Shown here piece after piece: positions 34,269-43,376 of a stretch of DNA of 64,000 bases. Positions within the stretch are counted from its first letter, which is position 1, and the number at the start of each line of letters is the position of its first letter. Location of the stretch: contig NZ_JACXIY010000024.1 in assembly GCF_014705655.1 (NCBI RefSeq), positions 1 to 64,000 of the forward strand, in the 5' to 3' direction. The notes under the pieces were generated by a model that ran no database searches, was not told the DNA's origin, and was given only the letters and a program-made list of their open reading frames with translations. A program made the translations under genes and the position numbers. Source of the DNA: Paenibacillus arenilitoris. Lineage in GTDB: Bacteria > Bacillota > Bacilli > Paenibacillales > Paenibacillaceae.

Positions 34269-35101
34269 ATTACGAAGAACGGCGGCCGGCGGATGCTCTG
34301 GCCCCGCATATCAAATGCGTCTGGCGGTTAAACCGGGCCTACCGCGCGAACGAAGTCGGGGAGGTGCTATGGCCCGACGGCTGCCAGGAAATGATTTTTC
34401 ATTACGGAGCCTCTTATTCGGTGCAGGGGCGGCCGCTTCCCCGCGCTTTTTTTATCGGCATGCTGTCGCGGTACCATCATCTGTACGCGGAGGGCGAAGT
34501 CCGGCTGTTCGGCGTCCGGCTGCTCCCTTGGGGACTGGCCGCGCTGTCGGACAAGCCGGTCCGCGGCTTTAACGACCGATTCGTTCCGCTTGGGGACGCG
34601 CTATCGTCAAGACAGGCCGCGCTGCTGAGCGAGCTTGAACGCGAGCTGGAGGACGCGACGGACCTGGACGCCGCCCAGCGGCTGCTCGAATCGTTCCTGC
34701 TCGGGACGCTCGCGCCCGATCGGTCGGACGAGCGAATGATCCGCCCCCTGAACCGGCTGTACCGCGAGCCGGTCGCAAGCGACGTCGCGATCATCGCGAA
34801 GGACAGCGGCTACTCGCAGCGGCAGTTCGAGCGGAGGTGCGCGGAGCTGACCGGCCTGGCGCCCAAGAAGCTGAACAAGATCGCGCGCTTTAATCAGGCG
34901 AGGCTCCGGCTATTGTTCGATCCGGAGCTCGATTTGCATGAATGCATGCTGGAGTTCGGATACTACGACTATTCCCATTTTTCCAAAGACTTCAAGCAGT
35001 GCCTCGGCATTACGCCGGTTCAGTACAAGAACTGGGTGCGCCGCAGCGCGGCCAGGTTTCACGATTCCGGCGATGTCGTTTTTTTACAAGACGAGCGGTA
35101 A
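34265..35101 (+). CDS. AraC-family regulator
   Basis: This 278-residue protein has an N-terminal DUF6597-like beta domain (CVWRLNRAY, then VLWPDGCQEMIFHYG, cut here) and two C-terminal AraC helix-turn-helix motifs (VAIIAKDSGYSQRQFERRC near 175-195, MLEFGYYDYSHFSKDFKQCLG near 223-243), followed by TPVQYKNW. ATG 34265 overlaps the VTT stop. The regulator may control the membrane gene or the VOC gene 60 bp further on. Its inducer is unknown. Confidence 0.92.
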   Translation: MNYEERRPADALAPHIKCVWRLNRAYRANEVGEVLWPDGCQEMIFHYGASYSVQGRPLPRAFFIGMLSRYHHLYAEGEVRLFGVRLLPWGLAALSDKPVRGFNDRFVPLGDALSSRQAALLSELERELEDATDLDAAQRLLESFLLGTLAPDRSDERMIRPLNRLYREPVASDVAIIAKDSGYSQRQFERRCAELTGLAPKKLNKIARFNQARLRLLFDPELDLHECMLEFGYYDYSHFSKDFKQCLGITPVQYKNWVRRSAARFHDSGDVVFLQDER

Positions 35102-35160
35102 GCGGCCGTGCTACAGTGGCAAATGTAACCCGATCGAAGCCAAACAAGGAGGAGCTTAAA

Positions 35161-35526
35161 ATGATCAAAAAAATCGCAACGACAGCCGTATATAACGAAG
35201 ACCAGCAGAAGGCCAAAGCGTTCTGGACGGAGAAGGCCGGCTTCAAGCTTGTCCGCGAAACGCCGATGGGCCCCGGCGGCGCCTGGATCGAGGTCGCTCC
35301 GGAGGGAGCGGAATCGGCGTTGGTCCTGTATCCCCGGGCAATGATGAAGGGCTGGGAGTCGATGAAAGCGTCCATCGTCTTCGAGTGCGACGACATCAAC
35401 GCGACGTACGAGCGGATGAAAGCGGGCGGCGTAAATTTCGAGAGCGAGCCGCAAAAGATGCAGTGGGGCAGCTTCGCCCAGTTTTACGACGAGGACGGCA
35501 ACGCGTTTCTGCTAAAAGGAAATTAA
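35161..35526 (+). CDS. VOC-family protein
   Basis: This 121-residue VOC/glyoxalase-fold protein has an N-terminal module IATTAVYNEDQQKAKAFW and a second module ASIVFECDDINATYERMKAGG ending FYDEDGNAFLL. AAGGAGGAG is at 35148-35156. It is probably transcribed with the AraC gene. The family covers metal-dependent enzymes and antibiotic-binding proteins, and the sequence does not decide between them. Confidence 0.88.
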   Translation: MIKKIATTAVYNEDQQKAKAFWTEKAGFKLVRETPMGPGGAWIEVAPEGAESALVLYPRAMMKGWESMKASIVFECDDINATYERMKAGGVNFESEPQKMQWGSFAQFYDEDGNAFLLKGN

Positions 35527-35588
35527 AGCGGCATTTGCCGCCGCAGTCTCTTCCGCATCCAAGCGCGCCTTGCCGCATTCAGTAAGCT

Positions 35589-35636
35589 TTCAGTTACGCT
35601 TCAGGGATGGTTCAGCTTCGTTTGTTACCTTATAAC
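35589..35636 (+). promoter_or_regulatory. Promoter with three 11-bp-phased TTCAG repeats
   Basis: TTCAG occurs at 35589, 35600 and 35611, exactly 11 bp apart. The last overlaps the expected -35 position, and the -10 is TATAAC (35631-35636). A poor -35 with helically phased direct repeats is the pattern for activation by an OmpR/PhoB-type response regulator. Confidence 0.6.
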
Positions 35637-35693
35637 CATCTTCCGAAGGACGGGAAGACAGGACGAATGCGTCAGGATAAGGAGAGATACGGC

Positions 35694-37556
35694 ATGAATA
35701 GGAACAAGAATGCGGTCAAGCTCGCGGCGGCGCTCGTTGGCGCGATATTATTGGCTTCCTGCAGCGGCAACGCGGCCGTTCCGGCAGATACGGCGGCGGC
35801 GACGACGGCGCCGGCAAGTACGGAATCGGCTACCGCCGCAAGCGGCGTCCAGACGGCGGCCGCGGCGGTAAGCGCGGTCGCTTACGACGCGGATGACGAA
35901 TATACGGATTGGGAGAGCGGGAATCCGAACTACATCGAGCTGAACGGCGACTCGGCCAGCGTCACCGGCACCGGGGCGGCCGTCGTCGGCAGTCAAATCA
36001 AGATCGCGATGCCCGGCGTCTACGTGGTCAGCGGCAAGCTGGACGACGGCCAGATCCTCGTCGAGCTGGAGCGGGAAGGAACGGTCCGGCTCGTCTTGAA
36101 CGGGGCGGAGATCCGCAGCTCGGACAATGCGCCGATCTACGTGAAGCAGGCGTACAAAACGGTCATCTCGCTGGCGGAAGGAACGGACAACGTCGTCGAG
36201 GACGGCGAAAGCTACGCGAACGCGAACGCGGACGAGGACGAGCCGAATGCCGCGATTTTCAGCAAGGACGATCTGACGATCAACGGAACGGGCGCGTTAA
36301 CCGTATACGGCAATTACAATAACGGCATGATGAGCAAGGACGAGCTGGTCATTACCGGCGGAGCGATTACCGTTCGCGCCGCGGACGACGGCATCGCGGG
36401 CCGCGACATGGTCGCGGTGAAGGATGGCACGATTACCGTGAGCGCGGGCGGCGACGGCATCAAGACGACCAACGACACCGACGCCGAGAAAGGCTATATC
36501 GTCCTGGAGGGCGGCAGCTACGCGATCGAGGCGGGCGCCGACGGCATGCAGGCGCAGACGTCGCTCGCCATCGCCGGCGGCCAATATACGATTACCACGG
36601 GCGGCGGCTCCGGCAGCGGCGTGAGCGATTCGCAAAGCGCCAAAGGGCTGAAGGCGGCCGCGGCCATCGCCGTCAGCGGCGGCACAATCGACATCGATTC
36701 GGCCGACGATGCGGTTCACAGCAACGGCAGCCTGACCTTGTCGGGCGGGCAGCTGTCGATTGCCTCCGGGGACGACGGCATGCACGCCGACGCCTCCATC
36801 ACGATCAGCGGAGGCCGGACGGCGATCAGCCAAAGCTACGAAGGCGTCGAGAGCGCGTTGATTACGATAACCGGAGGCGACACGCGCGTGAAGGCCAGCG
36901 ACGACGGCATCAATATCGGCGGCGGCAACGACGGCTCGTCCGTGGGCGGCCGTCCCGGACAGAACAGCTTCAGCGCGGACGGGAATAACGCGCTGCGAAT
37001 CGAAGGCGGATTCGTTGCCGTCGACTCGGACGGAGACGGCCTCGATTCGAACGGCTCCATCGCCATGACAGGCGGAACGGTGATCGTGAACGGGCCGACG
37101 GCAAGCAATAACGGCGCGATTGATTACGACGGCACCTTCGAAATAAGCGGCGGACTGCTGATCGCGGCCGGCAGCGCGGGCATGTCGCAGGCGCCTTCGG
37201 AGCAATCGGCGCAGCATTCGGTCATGATGCAGTATTCTTCGGTGCAGCAAGCGGGCAAGCTCGTCCATTTGCAGGACGGGAACGGGAAGACGATCGCGAC
37301 CTTCGCGCCAAGCAAGCCGTACGAGACCGTCGTGATCTCGTCACCTGATCTGTTAGATGGTGCGACCTATACGTTGTATGCGGGGGGAGCTTCGACAGGC
37401 AGCGAATCGGAGGGGCTCTATTCGGAAGGCGAGTATGAACAAGGGGATCCAATCGTCAGCGTGACCGTTGCGGATCCCGTGACGTATATGAACCAATCGG
37501 GCGTCACGAGCGCGCCGGCGGGAGGCCGAGGCGGAGGGATGAGGGGCGGCCGCTAG
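35694..37556 (+). CDS. DUF4353 carbohydrate-binding-domain lipoprotein
   Basis: This 620-residue exported protein has a lipobox (AILLASCSG, Cys near residue 23). After a low-complexity Ala/Thr linker, a DUF4353 domain begins near residue 75. It consists of repeated right-handed beta-helix-like turns (for example DDGIAGRDMVAVKDGTITV, GADGMQAQ, DDAVHSNGSL, DDGMHADASI, DGDGLDSNGSI), each containing a D-x-G/D-A motif. The C-terminus is Gly/Arg-rich. Proteins of this kind often lie beside CotH/VTC polyphosphate genes; none are seen here. ATG 35694 is chosen because AAGGAGAGA precedes it and the signal sequence begins there. Confidence 0.88.
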   Translation: MNRNKNAVKLAAALVGAILLASCSGNAAVPADTAAATTAPASTESATAASGVQTAAAAVSAVAYDADDEYTDWESGNPNYIELNGDSASVTGTGAAVVGSQIKIAMPGVYVVSGKLDDGQILVELEREGTVRLVLNGAEIRSSDNAPIYVKQAYKTVISLAEGTDNVVEDGESYANANADEDEPNAAIFSKDDLTINGTGALTVYGNYNNGMMSKDELVITGGAITVRAADDGIAGRDMVAVKDGTITVSAGGDGIKTTNDTDAEKGYIVLEGGSYAIEAGADGMQAQTSLAIAGGQYTITTGGGSGSGVSDSQSAKGLKAAAAIAVSGGTIDIDSADDAVHSNGSLTLSGGQLSIASGDDGMHADASITISGGRTAISQSYEGVESALITITGGDTRVKASDDGINIGGGNDGSSVGGRPGQNSFSADGNNALRIEGGFVAVDSDGDGLDSNGSIAMTGGTVIVNGPTASNNGAIDYDGTFEISGGLLIAAGSAGMSQAPSEQSAQHSVMMQYSSVQQAGKLVHLQDGNGKTIATFAPSKPYETVVISSPDLLDGATYTLYAGGASTGSESEGLYSEGEYEQGDPIVSVTVADPVTYMNQSGVTSAPAGGRGGGMRGGR

Positions 37557-37577
37557 GCGCAAGCGGCCCAAGATACG

Positions 37578-37626
37578 ATTCAAGAGGCATCGCCGATTGC
37601 GGCTTGATGCCTCTTGATCCTTTTTG
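37578..37626. terminator. Terminator between DUF4353 and kinase-STAS genes
   Basis: ATTCAAGAGGCATC / GATGCCTCTTGAT arms with T-rich tail (CCTTTTTG). It can serve the two convergent genes. Confidence 0.85.
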
Positions 37627-37637
37627 CGTCGGCCGTT

Positions 37638-39179
37638 TCAAGATAAATGATCCTCCAATGCTTGCTGCAGCGTGCCCTTCGTGATCGCTTTATTCTCGAA
37701 CGTAAGGCCCAGCCCGATAATTAACCGGACGACTTCCGCTCGCAGCCCGGTAATGATGACTTCGCAGCCCATCATCTTCACGCCGTCAATGACGTTCATC
37801 AGCTTGTGAATGACTTCCGGAGCCATATGAACGGCGCCCGACAGATCGATGATCAGCGTCTTGATGCGGTTCGCGCCGATTTCGTTAATGACTTTCTCCT
37901 CGATCGTAATGGACCGCGTGGCGTCGATCGGGCCGATGAGCGGCAGGATTGACGTGTGCTGCGTCAACGGGATGATCGGAACCGACAGATCCTCCACCAT
38001 CTCGCGCTGCGTCCGGATCAAATCGTCCTTGAACTGCGAGTAGCTCATGAAGAGATGATTCAGAAATTGATCGATCAGCTCGTTGATCCGTTTCTCAAGC
38101 GCGAAAAAATGCTCTTTGGCTTGAAGCTCCTCTTTCCCGCGATTGAAATGGAAGAGGAAATCCCACATGACGCGCCGGACCGCTTGAATCCATTCCAGCT
38201 TAAAGGCGAGCGTAAGGGAATGCTTGGCCCACATAATGCCTTCCGTCTTGGCGAAATGGACGACCTCGTGCTCCCGGCCTTCCACGACGTAGAGCACGAG
38301 CTTGTGGGCGTTTTCCAACAGGTTGATATTGCCGATCCCCATAATCTCGTCGATTTTGTCCCGGACGTTCACGGCTTCGAGCAGCAATTGCTCTTCGAAT
38401 TTATCCCGGTTGACGGTAAAAAAATCTTTTAATTCCGTTGTTTTCTGAAGCGTCAACCGAGGCTTCTCTTTCGTTTCCGCCGAACCGTTATCCCTGGCGA
38501 ACGAAATTTTGAAGACGGTCCCGCTCTCCTCTTCGCTCTCCACTTCAATGAACCCGTTGTTCTGATAGATGACGGAAAAAACGAAGGTCAGGCCCATGCC
38601 GGTGCCGTTCTGCTTCGTCGTGTAGAACGGGGTTCCCAGCAAATTCAGCTTCTCCTTCGGAATGCCGCTTCCGCTGTCCTGGATGGTCACCGTAACCGTG
38701 TCTTCGGAAGCTTCGTGCCCGATGACGATCGTTCCTTTGCCTTCGATGGCTTCGAACGCGTTTTTCAGCAGATTGAAGAATGCCCTCTTCAGCTGGTTCT
38801 TCTTCCCGTTTATGTACGTGCCGGGGTTCTCCAGGTTTTTGATGACGGTAACCCGGTAGAATTGGTCCTGGAACAATTGGATGACCGAATTCAGCTCAAC
38901 GGTCAAATCGAGCCGCTCGAACGGTTCCTCGTCCATGTCGGGCTTCGACACCTGGAGCAGATTTTGCAGGATGGCAAGCGCGTTATTGAGCTCGGCCTCG
39001 GCGATGGTGATGTAACGCTCTTCGTTTTTTTCCTTTAACAGCTGCAAAAAACCTTTTACCGCCGTCAGCGGATTTTTGACCTCGTGCGCGATTCCGGCGG
39101 CGATTTGTCCAACGGAAGCCAATTGGCTAAGATGCGCTTCGTTTTTCTTCTTCTGCTGCAACGAATCTTCTTTTCCCAA
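37638..39179 (-). CDS. Histidine kinase core fused to an RsbR-type STAS domain
   Basis: This 513-residue soluble protein has an unusual order. A HisKA domain near residues 15-75 has the H-box AGIAHEVKNPLTAV. A HATPase domain near 110-215 has N-box LLKNAFEAI, G-boxes DSGSGIP and GTGMGL. A helical RsbR-like region follows (about 235-375), then a STAS domain near 390-505 (PLIGPIDATRS, IIDLSGAVHMAPEV, CEVIITGLRAEVV). No sensor or membrane segment is visible. In STAS, the positions that carry the phospho-acceptor Thr/Ser in RsbR relatives read Ala or Pro. TTG 39179 follows GGAGGT at 7 bp; TTG 39194 is less likely. No response regulator is nearby. Confidence 0.85.
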   Translation of the reverse strand: MGKEDSLQQKKKNEAHLSQLASVGQIAAGIAHEVKNPLTAVKGFLQLLKEKNEERYITIAEAELNNALAILQNLLQVSKPDMDEEPFERLDLTVELNSVIQLFQDQFYRVTVIKNLENPGTYINGKKNQLKRAFFNLLKNAFEAIEGKGTIVIGHEASEDTVTVTIQDSGSGIPKEKLNLLGTPFYTTKQNGTGMGLTFVFSVIYQNNGFIEVESEEESGTVFKISFARDNGSAETKEKPRLTLQKTTELKDFFTVNRDKFEEQLLLEAVNVRDKIDEIMGIGNINLLENAHKLVLYVVEGREHEVVHFAKTEGIMWAKHSLTLAFKLEWIQAVRRVMWDFLFHFNRGKEELQAKEHFFALEKRINELIDQFLNHLFMSYSQFKDDLIRTQREMVEDLSVPIIPLTQHTSILPLIGPIDATRSITIEEKVINEIGANRIKTLIIDLSGAVHMAPEVIHKLMNVIDGVKMMGCEVIITGLRAEVVRLIIGLGLTFENKAITKGTLQQALEDHLS

Positions 39180-39299
39180 CCCGGTAACCTCCAATCTCCT
39201 CGAAAGCCTGTTTCAGGCAGCCTATTCATCTGCATCACTACCAGTATATCAATTTTAGCGGATTGGGACTAACTGTATATGGCTAAATTGATAGACTCG

Positions 39300-39340
39300 G
39301 GCAGCATAAAAAAATAAAAAAACGACCCCGCGGGGTCGTT
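39300..39340 (-). terminator. Terminator of the AhpD-like gene
   Basis: On the minus strand AACGACCCCGCGGGGTCGTT is followed by TTTTTTATTTTTTTA. Confidence 0.85.
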
Positions 39341-39377
39341 CTTCGTTACTGGCTTTGGTTCCAGGATTATCCGCCGC

Positions 39378-39764
39378 TTAACAGAAACAATCGGGCGGGG
39401 ATTGCCCGCCGGACGGCTTCGGAGACGGTGGATCCTCCGGCTCCTCGAACGCGGACAGCGCATGCGTGGCGTGGCTGAGAACGGCCCCGGCCCGCGTCGA
39501 AGCGGCGACGAGGACCGCCTCGAATATTTCCTCCCGGGTGCCTCCGAGCGCCTTGCCTTTTTGGACGTGGACGTCGATGCAATAGGGGCAGCCCGTTACG
39601 TGAGCGACCGCGACGGCGATCAGTTCTTTCGTTAGCGGCGGCAGCACTTCGGAACTTTGATAGATTTCCTTCTCGAAGGACAAGTAGGCCGCGGCGGCAC
39701 GCGGGGACAACGCCATGAGATCGGGAATGCGGCTCAGATTGGAGCGGTCGTAATATGGGTTCAT
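39378..39764 (-). CDS. Carboxymuconolactone decarboxylase / AhpD-like protein
   Basis: This 128-residue protein has the CMD fold with the AhpD-type motif CPYCIDVHVQKG (CxxC...H, near residues 60-71), flanked by LPPLTKELIAVAVAHVTG. These residues serve alkylhydroperoxidase or related redox activity. The C-terminal tail is Pro-rich and ends DCFC. The gene follows the Crp/Fnr gene on the same strand and probably belongs to its operon, with a GTGA..TCAC palindrome between them. Confidence 0.9.
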   Translation of the reverse strand: MNPYYDRSNLSRIPDLMALSPRAAAAYLSFEKEIYQSSEVLPPLTKELIAVAVAHVTGCPYCIDVHVQKGKALGGTREEIFEAVLVAASTRAGAVLSHATHALSAFEEPEDPPSPKPSGGQSPPDCFC

Positions 39765-39832
39765 CGGATAGCCTCCCTAAGTTCGGTTTAATGGATCTAT
39801 ACCGATCTTAGGGGATTACGGCGAAGTCTTCC

Positions 39833-39845
39833 GTGATAAAGTCAC
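39833..39845. promoter_or_regulatory. Candidate Crp/Fnr-type operator
   Basis: GTGATAAAGTCAC is a short palindrome (GTGA/TCAC arms, 5-bp spacer) just after the regulator gene and before the AhpD-like gene. The spacer is one base shorter than the classical CRP site. Confidence 0.4.
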
Positions 39846-39848
39846 AAG

Positions 39849-40523
39849 TCACACGGCATGCTCCGCTATCGCGATCAGGATGCCGCGGTCCGTTACGGTA
39901 ATCCTGCCCCTGCCGAGCGCGATCGCGCCTTGGGTTGCAAAGTCCTTCAAGATCCGGCTGACGACCTCGCGGGCCGTTCCGAGCTCGATGGCGAGCATCT
40001 CGTGCGTGACCGGCAAGGAGGGAAGGCGAGGATCCGCCGACGCTTCGAGCAAATATTCGGCCAGGCGGCTGGGGACGGGGCGGAACGCGATGTCCTCGAG
40101 CAGCTTCGTGACGTTCGTCATCCGCTCGACGATTTGCTTGTAGACGTACTGCCTGACCGGCTTGTATAGGTCAATCCAGCTCCGGAACAACGGGACGGGC
40201 AGCAGCAGCACGTCGGTGTCGGCCTCGACCGATACCGACGCCTCGTATTCGGTTTCGCCGAGAATGCTGGCCATCATCAGCACGCAGCATTGGCCGCCCC
40301 GCACGCGGTACAACGTGATCTCCCTGCCCGCCGGACTGATTTTATACACCCGAATCGCGCCGCTCATCATAAACATCGCATGCCGCAGCATGCGGCCTTC
40401 CCGGACGGCATGCGGGGTGCCGGGACCGGCGGTCACGATTTCGGCGGAGGCCCAGCCGTCGCCCGGGACGCCGGCGAAGCAAGGGAACAAGGAAGCGATT
40501 CGGTCGATTTGGGTTTCGTTCAT
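39849..40523 (-). CDS. Crp/Fnr-family transcriptional regulator
   Basis: This 224-residue protein has an N-terminal cyclic-nucleotide-binding beta-roll (about 15-125, with MLRHAMFMMSGAIRVYK and REITLYRVRGGQCCVLM), a dimer helix and a C-terminal winged helix-turn-helix near 170-215 (VTHEMLAIELGTAREVVSRI). Two adjacent Cys in the beta-roll (QCCVL) could be redox-sensitive. The cNMP-binding Arg-Ser pattern is not obvious. The AhpD-like peroxidase gene lies 84 bp downstream on the same strand, so regulation of oxidative defence is likely. Confidence 0.9.
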   Translation of the reverse strand: MNETQIDRIASLFPCFAGVPGDGWASAEIVTAGPGTPHAVREGRMLRHAMFMMSGAIRVYKISPAGREITLYRVRGGQCCVLMMASILGETEYEASVSVEADTDVLLLPVPLFRSWIDLYKPVRQYVYKQIVERMTNVTKLLEDIAFRPVPSRLAEYLLEASADPRLPSLPVTHEMLAIELGTAREVVSRILKDFATQGAIALGRGRITVTDRGILIAIAEHAV

Positions 40524-40701
40524 GCTTGGAATGACTCCTTTACTCGAGTAAGCCCTTTAAGCGGCTCTCGCTCGATTTTGGTACAGGCGTTGATTCAGAC
40601 TGATCTTCCCGATTTTCTTTGGCCATGCTACCATGTATTTGGGATTGCGGAAGAATTGTCCTGTCATTTAACAACAAATCATTGCGGGAGTGGGCGTTAA
40701 G

Positions 40702-43293
40702 TTGAACAGAAGCAAAAAAAGGTTATTTATGCTTTCGATATTCGCTATTTTAATAAGTTATTTCATTTGCATCTTTTTACGAATCACCTTGCATCCATTG
40801 CTGATAACCGAATTGAACGATTATCAAACGCAGTTCGTGCTTATACTCTATGTGCTGCTGTTTGCCGCGATCGGGTGGGGGTTCCGGCAATTACTGCGTA
40901 GACTGAAGCATAGAACGATACTATTGAAGTGCCTGTTTCCGGCGTTTATTGTTGGAATGATAACCGACTACGTTATTAACGACCAATACCGATGGTTCTC
41001 AGGGAGCTTTTGGTCGGATCTATACGACTCAACCATCATCTTATTTATGATGTACTATCTATCGCTCTTTTTTCTAATAAGCGTATCATACGACGGAACC
41101 AAAAACGAAAATAAAAGTTCCGATCAAGAGAAAAAGGAAGAAGATCGTTTTCATGCTAGACCGTCGCTCGGCAACGATCAGGATGAGCTGAATCGGGACG
41201 AGTTTGCGCGCCATATGGCCGGTATGCTGAACAAACGATTAGCCCGTCCAACAAACCATGCATTGACGATTGGGTTGTACGGGCCGTGGGGGACAGGCAA
41301 GTCTTCGGTATTCGATCTTATTGAAAATCACTACATGGATCAAAGCAAGGTGACGATTATAAGATTCCACCCATGGTATATGGGAAAGGATCAAAACAAT
41401 ATCATTCCCGAGTTTTTGAAAGTACTGATCAATAAATTAAGCAGCGAATATAGCCATGAAACGACTTTGCTCCGCTTGCTTTCGGATTACATGAAATATC
41501 TTACGCCGCTCAGCGTAAGACCGCCCGGGATGATCGTCAATTTTAAGGAGTTTACGAGCAATCCCGAATTTTCAAAAGACTATATCGATGCGCAATCGAT
41601 GAGGGAGAGCATTATTGAAACGCTGAAGAGGCGAAGTATTCCTCTGCTTGTGTTCATTGACGATATTGATCGTCTGGATAATAAAGAAATTCAAATGATT
41701 TTTAAGCTTGTGAGATTAATTGCCGATTTTCCTAACACGACCTTTGTCATCGCGATGGATGAAGAGGTTGTGGCAAAGTCCTTGTCTCAGCTCTACTCCA
41801 AAGATTACGAAACAAGGACCGGACTAAAATATCTTGAAAAGTTCATCCATGTTCCGCTTTATTTGCCGCGAGCCGACCCGGTTCTCCTTTTCGGATTGCT
41901 GCTAAGAAAGCTTAAGCCTATTCTTGCGATGAACGGAGCCAAGCTTGACGAAGGATACTTATGGGACCTGCACGTGCAGTTTAGCTTCACGCCAAGAAAT
42001 ATCGAACGGCTGGTTAATATCGTACAGGTCCATCTTCCTCTGCTTAAGGAGGAGGTATATGTAGAGGATCTGGTTAGTCTGCTGGCTATTAAAATCGATA
42101 ATCCGGAGTTGTTCGCCTGCATTTATAGCCACAGGAGCTTGTTCACAGGAGCTTTAAATGCAAAAAATCAGGAAAAACAAGCGGCTTTGGAGAAAGTAAA
42201 GAAGCAATTCGATAGTTATTCGCCTTGGCTGGAACGCATGTTTCCCGCTTTGCTGAACAAAGAGACGGTTGAAGGGGAACATAAGCTGAAACGCATAGGC
42301 TCCTATGTGCATTTTGAAACCTACTTTATGTATTCCGTGTCCAATCGCAAAATATCGCAGAGGAAATTAAACGCCTTTTACGAGATCCTTATTACAGGCA
42401 ATCAGGAAGCGGCCGCGGATCTTTACGAGGCAATGGTTGTCGAGAGCAACCTCGAAGAAACGAATAATAAGATCAAATGGAATCTGGACCGTGAGCGGGA
42501 CGAGCTTAACATCAAGCTATTGTCTTTTTTCCTTAATCGCTACGGAACGTCTCGCGCTCATTCTTCGGTCAAGGATCTTCGGGACGATTTAATGCGGATA
42601 CTGCTTGAAGGCGAATCTGCAAAGAAAGTGTACTCCTTAATCATAAATCATCCGGATCGGTTGACCCTTGCGGCCGAAGCCTACGGGATTAGAGCTTCTG
42701 GCGACCCGGGTTTCAAAAATGATATCAAGCAATATGTTCGCGAAAACCTAACAGCCGACGCATGGTTTAACATGCACGATGAGCAGGCCAAAGCGGTCAC
42801 GGACATTCTCAAGGATGGAGAAGAGAGGAAGGAGTTAAGAAAAAGGATCGAAAAGTGGTTTAAAGATAAACCTATTTGGCGAATCTCGGCCTTTCTGATG
42901 GGCAACCCGCTTGAGGATGAATTAATGCAATTACGGCAATACGCCAGTTTAATTACTTACATACCTGTGGATTATATCGAGCGAGATATAGAGAAGATTA
43001 AAAACGATAGGAACGATTCGGAAAGCAGCCTGTTATCTTTCGATACAACGAGTCGTTACCGGGAAATTCTGATCAAAGCGCACTATAGAAGTTACGATTA
43101 CGCCGAAGAACGTCTTGAGGAAATGTTGAACAAAAAGAATGAAATATGGAGTGAGGGGTTTTTGAAATCACTCCAACAGCTAGCGGATCATGGTCTGCCC
43201 GAGCGTTCAATAAAAATAAAGGAACTCCTTCATCTTTTTAAGAGTCAAGAGGAAATGGAAGCGTCAGAAGAGAGTGAATCGATGTCCAATTGA
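40702..43293 (+). CDS. Membrane-anchored KAP-family P-loop NTPase
   Basis: The protein has about 863 residues. The N-terminal 125 residues hold about four hydrophobic segments. The KAP domain follows with Walker A GLYGPWGTGKSS (about 190-201), IIRFHPWYM (about 221-229, a KAP signature) and Walker B LLVFIDDIDRLD (about 315-326), then sensor-like text TFVIAMDEE. The C-terminal half is helical with charged repeats. KAP NTPases are membrane-associated STAND-like ATPases, some of which appear in phage-defence loci. TTG 40702 is chosen because GGGAG lies 11 bp upstream; GTG 40690 would overlap that site. The gene is more AT-rich than its neighbours and is alone. Confidence 0.88.
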   Translation: MNRSKKRLFMLSIFAILISYFICIFLRITLHPLLITELNDYQTQFVLILYVLLFAAIGWGFRQLLRRLKHRTILLKCLFPAFIVGMITDYVINDQYRWFSGSFWSDLYDSTIILFMMYYLSLFFLISVSYDGTKNENKSSDQEKKEEDRFHARPSLGNDQDELNRDEFARHMAGMLNKRLARPTNHALTIGLYGPWGTGKSSVFDLIENHYMDQSKVTIIRFHPWYMGKDQNNIIPEFLKVLINKLSSEYSHETTLLRLLSDYMKYLTPLSVRPPGMIVNFKEFTSNPEFSKDYIDAQSMRESIIETLKRRSIPLLVFIDDIDRLDNKEIQMIFKLVRLIADFPNTTFVIAMDEEVVAKSLSQLYSKDYETRTGLKYLEKFIHVPLYLPRADPVLLFGLLLRKLKPILAMNGAKLDEGYLWDLHVQFSFTPRNIERLVNIVQVHLPLLKEEVYVEDLVSLLAIKIDNPELFACIYSHRSLFTGALNAKNQEKQAALEKVKKQFDSYSPWLERMFPALLNKETVEGEHKLKRIGSYVHFETYFMYSVSNRKISQRKLNAFYEILITGNQEAAADLYEAMVVESNLEETNNKIKWNLDRERDELNIKLLSFFLNRYGTSRAHSSVKDLRDDLMRILLEGESAKKVYSLIINHPDRLTLAAEAYGIRASGDPGFKNDIKQYVRENLTADAWFNMHDEQAKAVTDILKDGEERKELRKRIEKWFKDKPIWRISAFLMGNPLEDELMQLRQYASLITYIPVDYIERDIEKIKNDRNDSESSLLSFDTTSRYREILIKAHYRSYDYAEERLEEMLNKKNEIWSEGFLKSLQQLADHGLPERSIKIKELLHLFKSQEEMEASEESESMSN

Positions 43294-43321
43294 ACGTCTG
43301 ATTCGCGCCGCTGCAGATAAA

Positions 43322-43364
43322 GAAAGCCCCGTATCCTCGATTTGTACGAGTGTACGGGGTTTTC
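43322..43364. terminator. Bidirectional terminator between KAP and MFS genes
   Basis: GAAAGCCCCGTA / TACGGGGTTTTC arms with a loop of about 19 nt. Confidence 0.75.
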
Positions 43365-43376
43365 TTATGGCTCCTG

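Noticed and set aside
36297-37268. Minus-strand open frame opposite the DUF4353 gene
   Set aside because: The repetitive DDG-type codons on the plus strand produce a His/Arg/Ala-rich antisense frame.
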